The translations under genes and the position numbers were made by a program. Of a stretch of 47,118 nucleotides of DNA, positions 41,753 to 47,118 are shown one piece after another. The notes under the pieces are model-generated. The model made no database searches. It saw only the letters and a program-made list of their open reading frames with translations, and was not told the DNA's origin. The DNA comes from an uncultured Collinsella sp. (GTDB lineage Bacteria > Actinomycetota > Coriobacteriia > Coriobacteriales > Coriobacteriaceae), in contig CABUQV010000017.1 in the NCBI GenBank assembly GCA_902493855.1, forward strand, positions 1-47,118, read 5' to 3'. The first letter of the stretch is position 1; the number at the start of each line of letters is the position of its first letter.

Positions 41753-42775
41753 CTACACCGTGAGGAACATCATCACGATGATCATGGCGAAGCCGATAAG
41801 GTCGGTCGGCAAAAACACCGTGCCCAGCATAACGGCGCTGGTGATGGTCGCCGAGACGGGCTCCACGGTTCCGATGAGACTCGCACGCACCGAGCCGATG
41901 TCCTTAACGCCCTGCATATAGAGCATGTAAGCAAAAAACGAGCCGATAACAACGAACACCGCGAGCGCCTCGACGCCGGCGGCGTCGAGCGCCGGCATAT
42001 GCGCCCAAGGCTGCACGAAGACGCACGAGACCACGCCCGCCGTGAGCATTGCCGAGCCCGTGACGATGGGGCTGCCGTATTCGGGCAGGATCTTGGCGGG
42101 AATCACCGCCATACACGCGGCGCTGACCGCACACATAAGACCTGCTGCCAGGCCAAGCGGTGAGATATTCAGGCTGGTGGGGTCGCCGCCGGTGGCGATT
42201 AAAAAGGTTCCACCCAGAGCCAGGCCAATGCCGATGACTTCGCGAGTACGCGGCATGCGGCGATCGATCGCGCAGGCGTATCCCATGATGATAACGAGCT
42301 GCAGGCACTGGAGCACCGTCGCGGTTCCGGCGTTCGTCAGGCGCACGGCCGAAAGATAGCAAAACTGGTTGAACAGCAGGCCAAAGGCGGTAAAGAGCAG
42401 CAGCTGCTTGCGATCGGCGGGTGTGGTCCAGAGCTTAATCAGGCGCTCGCGGTCGCGCGTAACAACCACGGCCATAAAGAGTAGACCGGCGAGAATCTGA
42501 CGCACGCTCATAAGCCACAAGGTGTCGACGTGGTAGGTATCGAACAGAAAGCTCGCGCTGGTGCCCGAGAAGCCCCAAAACGAACCGCCCACCAGCGTAG
42601 CCAAGACGCCCGTGATCATCTTGCGCGTCGAAGTGCTGTTCAAGCGGTCGCGCCATGCGCGACGGGTGTTGCGGCTGAGCTCGTCGGTGCCCTCGGGCAC
42701 ATCAATGTTCGATATATCGGTCATCGGCACCGAAGCCCCTGCGCCTTCGACCTGCTCGACACACTCTTTGCTCAT
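41753..42775 (-). CDS. EamA/DMT-family permease
   Basis: A 340 aa drug/metabolite-type transporter with ten predicted helices in two EamA repeats, preceded by an unusual ~55-residue hydrophilic N-terminus. Visible stretches include ITGVLATLVGGSFWGFSGTS, TATVLQCLQLVIIMGYACA, EVIGIGLALGGTFLIATGGD and the second repeat's AVFVVIGSFFAYMLYMQGVK with VRASLIGTVEPVSATI. The substrate cannot be said. The start at 42775 has GGGGGAG. The 289 bases upstream to tRNA-Val hold no gene. Confidence 0.9.
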   Translation of the reverse strand: MSKECVEQVEGAGASVPMTDISNIDVPEGTDELSRNTRRAWRDRLNSTSTRKMITGVLATLVGGSFWGFSGTSASFLFDTYHVDTLWLMSVRQILAGLLFMAVVVTRDRERLIKLWTTPADRKQLLLFTAFGLLFNQFCYLSAVRLTNAGTATVLQCLQLVIIMGYACAIDRRMPRTREVIGIGLALGGTFLIATGGDPTSLNISPLGLAAGLMCAVSAACMAVIPAKILPEYGSPIVTGSAMLTAGVVSCVFVQPWAHMPALDAAGVEALAVFVVIGSFFAYMLYMQGVKDIGSVRASLIGTVEPVSATITSAVMLGTVFLPTDLIGFAMIIVMMFLTV

Positions 42776-43006
42776 TCCACTCCCCCGAAACAGCCTGGAA
42801 ACAATTCGGCTTACCTTACCACGGCGAAGGCACCAGCTGGAGGCTTGTCCGCTTATCGGTAGGACAATTCCGCAGGCGTCTTTCCATAGCTCGATACTGC
42901 AAAGGCTTTGCATTATGCGACAGCCAAATCGCGGCAGCAGGCTCTTTTGAAATGGATATGACAAAGCCCCCGAATTCCACAATGTAAGCGATTTTTAAAA
43001 ATGTTC

Positions 43007-43035
43007 TTGCCACCGAGTTCAGGCTCCGTTATATT
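43007..43035 (+). promoter_or_regulatory. Promoter of tRNA-Val
   Basis: The -35 TTGCCA (43007-43012) and -10 TATATT (43030-43035) are 17 bases apart on the plus strand, about 30 bases upstream of the tRNA. Confidence 0.75.
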
Positions 43036-43064
43036 ATCTCTTGCGCGCTTGCGCACCCTTGATC

Positions 43065-43139
43065 GGGCGTTTAGCTCAGGGGGAGAGCGCTTCCCTGACA
43101 CGGAAGAGGTCAGAAGTTCAAATCTTCTAACGCCCACCA
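43065..43139 (+). tRNA. tRNA-Val(GAC)
   Basis: The acceptor GGGCGTT/AACGCCC is fully paired, anticodon stem CTTCC/GGAAG holds loop CTGACAC (anticodon GAC), and the T-loop is TTCAAAT. CCA is encoded at 43137-43139. It reads GUC/GUU codons. Confidence 0.95.
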
Positions 43140-43147
43140 AATGTTCG

Positions 43148-43184
43148 CAGCTCAGAGGCTATGCCCTCTGGGCTGTTTTGTTTT
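43148..43184 (+). terminator. Terminator of tRNA-Val
   Basis: CAGCTCAGAGG and CCTCTGGGCTG pair as an 11 bp stem (one T-G pair) with a 6-base loop, followed by TTTTGTTTTATG. It ends the tRNA transcript. No repeat or hairpin array like those at tRNA-Leu and tRNA-Phe is present here. Confidence 0.85.
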
Positions 43185-43391
43185 ATGTCGCCAAATCAGC
43201 TGGCAGCTCCAACCGTCATCGCAACGTAACATCAATTCACCCGACGAATGGCAGCCAAACAAATTCAATACCCCAACATAAACAATAGCCAGGCACAAAA
43301 CTGCGCCGCAAGCTGCTCCAACCACCCAACTGGCCAAAAGCCGACCATCTACTTGCCGATCTATCCATCGGCATAACCAATCAGTCCGCAC
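43152..43391 (-). CDS. Possible small membrane protein, 79 aa
   Basis: A frame starting GTG (43391) after GAGAAG. It has one hydrophobic segment (SWVVGAACGAVLCLAIVYVG, about 21-40), four or five cysteines in the second half, and a basic C-terminus. Its 3' end covers the tRNA-Val terminator hairpin and its base composition is less GC-rich than its neighbours, so it may be chance or a transferred gene. No family recognised. Confidence 0.35.
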   Translation of the reverse strand: MRTDWLCRWIDRQVDGRLLASWVVGAACGAVLCLAIVYVGVLNLFGCHSSGELMLRCDDGWSCQLIWRHKTKQPRGHSL

Positions 43392-43474
43392 CGCAACTTC
43401 TCAGCAAAACGCCACAGCGTCCACACCCTGCGGTATCCTTGAGCCACTTGCACCTGCAGCACCAAGGAGCCGCC

Positions 43475-44161
43475 ATGCGCACCGAGCTCGATGTCCCCTT
43501 TTCGCACAAAGAAGAAGCCAAGGCGCTGGGCGCCAAATGGGACCGGATCAAGAAGATCTGGTATGTACCCAGCGGCGTCAACCCCGAGCCCTTTGCCGAG
43601 TGGCTGCCCGGTGTTGACCGATCCGACCCCTCAGCGCCGTATATATATCTAGTACTGGGCAAGCGCGAGTGCTGGAAGTGTCACAAAGAGACCTCGGTCG
43701 CGGCCTTCGGCATTCCCTATCGAACCGATAGCGACGAGAGCGTCGTCATCGCGCACGCGCCCAACGAAGCCGGGCACATTGCCATCGACACGGCCAACGC
43801 CAACGCACTCGCCATCGTGCCCGCTCTTGGCTGCGTGCCGGGCGAGATCCGCGACTACCTTCATAAGCGCTGCGGCTACAAGCCCGTAGGCGCGCGAGCC
43901 TCCAAAGCCCCGTCGCTCGGCAACACGTGCACCAGTTGCGACGCGCTGCAAGGCAGCCGCTATTTGTTCGAAGAACCAACGTCCCCGTTTGCCCTCACTG
44001 CCATCAACAAGCTGCCGGCACTGGAGTTTGTGCGCGTCGAAGTTGCCGGCGTCTTTGGCGTCCCGGCCGCGCGTACCGACTTTGACCAGGCACTCTTTAC
44101 CTGGGCACGCGACCATCACACCGAGTTCCACAAGCAACTCGGTGAGGGGATTTATTTGTAG
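43475..44161 (+). CDS. DUF5710 domain protein with two CxxC pairs
   Basis: A 228 aa protein. The first ~50 residues form a DUF5710 domain (TELDVPFSHKEEAKALGAKW, then DRIKKIWYVPSG), a small module common in phage and plasmid primases/nucleases and accessory proteins. Further on there are two cysteine pairs (CWKCHKE, about 67-73; CTSCDALQ, about 152-159) that could bind one zinc. The remainder is unrecognised. AAGGAG lies 5 bases before the ATG. It is convergent with a minus-strand zinc-ribbon gene. The role is unknown; DNA-binding or nucleic-acid related is a guess from the domain. Confidence 0.75.
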   Translation: MRTELDVPFSHKEEAKALGAKWDRIKKIWYVPSGVNPEPFAEWLPGVDRSDPSAPYIYLVLGKRECWKCHKETSVAAFGIPYRTDSDESVVIAHAPNEAGHIAIDTANANALAIVPALGCVPGEIRDYLHKRCGYKPVGARASKAPSLGNTCTSCDALQGSRYLFEEPTSPFALTAINKLPALEFVRVEVAGVFGVPAARTDFDQALFTWARDHHTEFHKQLGEGIYL

Positions 44162-44199
44162 GGACGGAGATGCCTTCACAGCCAGCTCCTCCGCATCAC

Positions 44200-44484
44200 C
44201 TATCCCTCGTCGCCGGCGTCATACACGATATCGAGGCCACAAACAGGGCATTTCTCCGGATACACCGGCATATGAACGCCTGTCTGTTTTCTCACTTCGT
44301 CGCTGAGTCTGTCACGCGCATCGATGAACCGAATGTCGAGACACGGTATTTGCGAGCCGCAGCAAGGGCAGGTGACGACAAACGACCCGCAATCTACCTC
44401 TACGCTCGGAAACATATTGTTGTCTATAAGGGCACACGGCAGTTTTCCGTACTTCCCCATCGCAATATCGCCTCGCCAGCTCAT
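44200..44484 (-). CDS. Small zinc-ribbon protein, 94 aa
   Basis: Two CxxC knuckles (CPCCGS, about 39-44, and CPVCGL, about 82-87) are 40 residues apart, as in a zinc ribbon. The N-terminal third is short and mixed (MSWRGDIAMGKYGKLPCALI). The start at 44484 has GAGAGGGGA. It lies 39 bases from the convergent DUF5710 gene. Function unknown; small zinc-ribbon proteins often bind nucleic acid. Confidence 0.65.
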   Translation of the reverse strand: MSWRGDIAMGKYGKLPCALIDNNMFPSVEVDCGSFVVTCPCCGSQIPCLDIRFIDARDRLSDEVRKQTGVHMPVYPEKCPVCGLDIVYDAGDEG

Positions 44485-44606
44485 ACGCGCTCCCCTCTCG
44501 CTATACAAAACAGGAAGAGCATGCGCCGGCAGGCGTGCGCGAGATTGCATCGCCACGCGATCCGATCAAACAACACGATCGCCAAAGAATGCCAAAGCCA
44601 AATACG

Positions 44607-45689
44607 CTAATACGGCAGAAGCCCCGCCTTTTCACGCTTCTTTTCCGAGCGATCGAACTCAATGCGATGGGCCTCAAGAAACACCGTATTGGGTCGCCAC
44701 TGACGCTCATTCGGCTGCCTTAGCGTCGCACCCGCAAAGGAAACGTAGTCGGTCTTATCCAGCAGGTACGATCCGCACAGCCGATATTCGCCGCAAACAG
44801 GCTCAAACGAAATCAGGTGAGCATCAAATAGGGAATGAAGATCGCGCCGAAGCAGAATGCCGTTGCTGGCAACCTGCGATTTGGGTCCCGAGTAATTCTC
44901 GATATGTGCAGCCTCCAGAGCTTCGCTGACGCCGCAGTCCGACACCGCGCAACGGCCATCATAGGCGGCAACGAGCTGCTTGCGGAACCATTGCTGCCCC
45001 AATCGCTCGCGCCTTAACGCATAGCGGACCTTTTCGTCGTCGGTCGTACCCTGTCCGGCAAACTCAATATCGACGGGTATGTGCTTCAGATAACTCATGT
45101 CGGGCGCAAAACGAGGGTCCGGTCCGCCTTTATGAACAGGACCGTGCAGAACAAACCATCCGTTTTCGGGCTCGAACCGTTCAACAAATGCAAGGCCGAG
45201 CACCTTGTAGCCCACCTCGGTTGCAAATATGACTCCGACTGGAACGCCACATTCCATGCAGTTGAGCATTTTACGGTTGTAATTCTGGTCTCGAAAACCA
45301 ACGGTACCCGGCGCTTGAACCGAGTACTTAATGACCCACGTACCATCGTCCAAATAGAGCGGAGGCACATCGGTGTAGAAGCTCTTTTTAGAGTTATGGA
45401 CCGAAAGCGCAAAGATCTTATTTGGATCTTGCTTCACCCGGTCCTGGCCCGGCCAGAAGATCCCTGAATCCCGCGTTACGGGAAAGAAGTCCGAGCCAAT
45501 TCTCAAACGATACTGATACTGAGGGCTATCTTCCTTGGTGTGGTGCGGAAGGCTGGTCCAAACACCGCCGCGCTGTTCCTCACCCAGAAACCACTCCCAT
45601 GCCTCAACGTATTCGGAAGGCACGAGACTGCAGGCGCGGTCATAGCTTGGTCCATCCATCAACGGAACAGCAAGGTCAATGTCGTTCAT
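44607..45689 (-). CDS. HNH endonuclease family protein
   Basis: A 360 aa protein with a C-terminal HNH_2-type domain: RCAVSDCGVSEALEAAHIEN followed by SNGILLRRDLHSLFDAHLIS (about 242-295), with the A-H-I / N / H residues in place. The N-terminal ~200 residues are unknown; GYKVLGLAFVERFEPENGWF with a conserved Cys-x-x-Cys (MLNCMECGVP) looks like a substrate-reading beta domain. Proteins of this build are often modification-dependent restriction enzymes, but this is inference. The ATG at 45689 is chosen; a GTG three codons upstream is possible. No methyltransferase is next to it. Confidence 0.75.
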   Translation of the reverse strand: MNDIDLAVPLMDGPSYDRACSLVPSEYVEAWEWFLGEEQRGGVWTSLPHHTKEDSPQYQYRLRIGSDFFPVTRDSGIFWPGQDRVKQDPNKIFALSVHNSKKSFYTDVPPLYLDDGTWVIKYSVQAPGTVGFRDQNYNRKMLNCMECGVPVGVIFATEVGYKVLGLAFVERFEPENGWFVLHGPVHKGGPDPRFAPDMSYLKHIPVDIEFAGQGTTDDEKVRYALRRERLGQQWFRKQLVAAYDGRCAVSDCGVSEALEAAHIENYSGPKSQVASNGILLRRDLHSLFDAHLISFEPVCGEYRLCGSYLLDKTDYVSFAGATLRQPNERQWRPNTVFLEAHRIEFDRSEKKREKAGLLPY

Positions 45690-45904
45690 CGCCAGCACCT
45701 ACAACCATACGAACGCGAGTCATGCCCCTCAATAATATGGCCGAGAGTCAATTATTACGAGATCTCATTCCGCGATCGGCACATCGTTGATGCTCTCGGT
45801 TTGCCGCTGGCGCGCTTGTACCCCGCTGCCCCACTTCCCTGTATACTGATGTAGCACGTGTTTCATCCGGACTTGTTGGACCGGGTCGTTCATGGGAGGG
45901 CCTT

Positions 45905-46396
45905 ATGGCTGCTTCGAATCCGCCTAAGGGGAGCGTTTCTTCTTCGTCCATCAAGCCGGTGACGCGCAAGGCCGTGCGTTGCCAGCGCGAGGTCGCTTGG
46001 CTTGTCACGCAGGCGGCGGGCAGGCTTGTGGCGACCACTCAGGACGTCAATGCGCCTACGCCGAGCTTTGTGTTAGCGGCGGCGCTGGATTTTGTGCGCC
46101 AATTGGAGCTTGCCGCGCAGGATGCCAACGGCCACCTCGACTACCAGAACGTTATGGCGCCCGACCTGCAAACGTTCTGTCACATGGCCAAGTTGCCTGC
46201 CGCGCCCAATGCGCTTTCGGACGCAGGCTACATGTTTACGCTCTCGGGCGCGGACCTTATCCGCGACATCTATGCATACTGCAGCGAGCTCGCCGAGCGC
46301 CACGTCTTTGACGCGGCTGAAGTCAAACCGGGATATATCATCAAGCTGGTTCTTAGGCTGTTCTTGATGGACGGGTTCGGGGCCATGCCGGCGTAA
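45905..46396 (+). CDS. Unknown protein, 163 aa
   Basis: A soluble, mostly helical protein without recognised motif. The Ser/Lys-rich N-terminus (SSSSIKPVTRKAVRCQREVA) leads into helices (FVLAAALDFVRQLELAAQDA, LSGADLIRDIYAYCSELAER). GGAGGG lies 6 bases before the ATG, and a possible -10 TATACT lies at 45842-45847. It is divergent from the HNH gene, which could share regulation. The intervening gap 45690-45904 has an AATAAT...ATTATT inverted pair (45731-45756), nothing else. No function can be offered. Confidence 0.7.
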   Translation: MAASNPPKGSVSSSSIKPVTRKAVRCQREVAWLVTQAAGRLVATTQDVNAPTPSFVLAAALDFVRQLELAAQDANGHLDYQNVMAPDLQTFCHMAKLPAAPNALSDAGYMFTLSGADLIRDIYAYCSELAERHVFDAAEVKPGYIIKLVLRLFLMDGFGAMPA

Positions 46397-46496
46397 GCCG
46401 AGTCTTTAGCATCACCGTCGACTGGGCAACAACCGCTTTACCTTAATGGACGCCAATCGAGGGTCGATTATTGGGTCGCCTCGTCCACTAACGCAT

Positions 46497-47118
46497 CTAT
46501 CCCACGCACTCCGACAGTCGATACTTGCGATTGCGGCTCGTCGCCGGCGCCGTGGGCTCAAGCTCGCCTTGAGCAATGAGCGCGTTGACGCGCGACCTAA
46601 CCTGGGAAATTGTGAGCCCTGTGTGCTCTGCCAGCTCGCGCGTCCCCAGCTCGCCGTAGTGTTTGAGTGCCGTCACAATTAAGCCCCCGCCATGATCGAC
46701 CGGCTCGATCTTTGAACGGTAAAGTACGACCTTGAACCGATCGAATCCGGGGCAGAACAGGGGCTCGGCCAGACCATGCGCGCGCATAGCATCGATCATC
46801 ATCGGGATGCCCGAGCCATTGCCCTCAGCCGGCGAACCTGCGCCATCCGGCAGCGGGACAATCGACATGAGCTTCACAAGCGTCGCGTTACGGCATCGGG
46901 AGCTGCCGTCAAACAAGTTCTCGCGAGTCTTTCCCCCGTAAAGGCCGCCAGGATTCGTCACCTCGACACGATCGTCAAAGACGTCGACGGCAATCGATTG
47001 TCCACAGAACCGATCCCCGTATTCTCGATGGATTACGGCGTTGGCGATTGCCTCGCGCAGAACCTCCTCGGGAATCTCCAGCGAGTCGATACGCGAGATG
47101 CCTTGGACGGTCGAGATG
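46497..47118 (-). CDS. Schlafen/AlbA_2-HATPase-type regulator, C-terminal part
   Basis: The gene runs off the right edge; about 206 residues are visible. The edge part reads EEVLREAIANAVIHREYGDR, then FDDRVEVTNPGGL, typical of the HATPase_c_4 domain of COG2865 (AlbA_2/RecG-like) regulators. It ends with a winged-helix domain (GELGTRELAEHTGLTISQVR with NALIAQGELE). These proteins are predicted transcription regulators, often in accessory or defence regions. The N-terminal AlbA_2 part is outside the window. Confidence 0.85.
   Translation of the reverse strand, partial: ISTVQGISRIDSLEIPEEVLREAIANAVIHREYGDRFCGQSIAVDVFDDRVEVTNPGGLYGGKTRENLFDGSSRCRNATLVKLMSIVPLPDGAGSPAEGNGSGIPMMIDAMRAHGLAEPLFCPGFDRFKVVLYRSKIEPVDHGGGLIVTALKHYGELGTRELAEHTGLTISQVRSRVNALIAQGELEPTAPATSRNRKYRLSECVG

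Overview
This 47 kb window looks like chromosomal DNA of a GC-rich Coriobacteriia (Actinomycetota), most likely Collinsella or a close relative. That is an inference from gene content: a monoderm-type Tad pilus locus without secretin, Phe T-box control of pheST, an ECF nickel transporter, and Collinsella-like intergenic repeats. It cannot be proven from this window alone. Most genes lie on the minus strand in short operons.

Layout. 0-11 kb: tRNA-Arg, serS, a small membrane protein missed by length cut-offs, proC, an SPFH protein with rlmH, tRNA-Leu, rsmA-tatD, and an operon of a GH5-like protein, rsmI and metG. 11-12.1 kb: tRNA-Phe and a BrnT/BrnA-like toxin-antitoxin pair. 12.1-21.8 kb: a 12-gene Tad (Flp pilus) operon running from cpaB through tadZ, tadA, tadB, tadC, flp, several pilin-like and TadE/TadG-like genes, to a DUF192 gene; most junctions overlap by 1-65 bases. 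22-36 kb: housekeeping genes rsgA, a Ca2+-type P-type ATPase, pyk, a zinc phospholipase C-like protein, a nickel-type ECF transporter (NikMN-Q-O) with a NikR-like operator, and pheST behind a T-box. 36-43 kb: M32 carboxypeptidase, glmM, a DUF4012 envelope protein and an EamA permease. 43-47 kb: tRNA-Val followed by an accessory-looking stretch (DUF5710 protein, small zinc-ribbon protein, HNH nuclease, an unknown protein, and a truncated Schlafen/AlbA-type regulator running off the right end).

The strongest unexplained signal is at tRNA-Leu(CAG) and tRNA-Phe(GAA). Behind each, the 3' part of the tRNA plus its terminator (64 or 62 bp) is repeated. The copies are separated by 125 or 124 bp that form a row of about five small hairpins. 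The two hairpin arrays are clearly related although the tRNAs differ, and each ends in an inverted 12-13 base copy of its own host tRNA's T-arm. Other points of interest are a GH5-like protein lacking the acid/base glutamate, a 225 bp inverted-repeat (MITE-like) element, inverted copies of a 40 bp element around a terminator, and a shared A-Q-x-T-x-E motif in all four pilin-like proteins.
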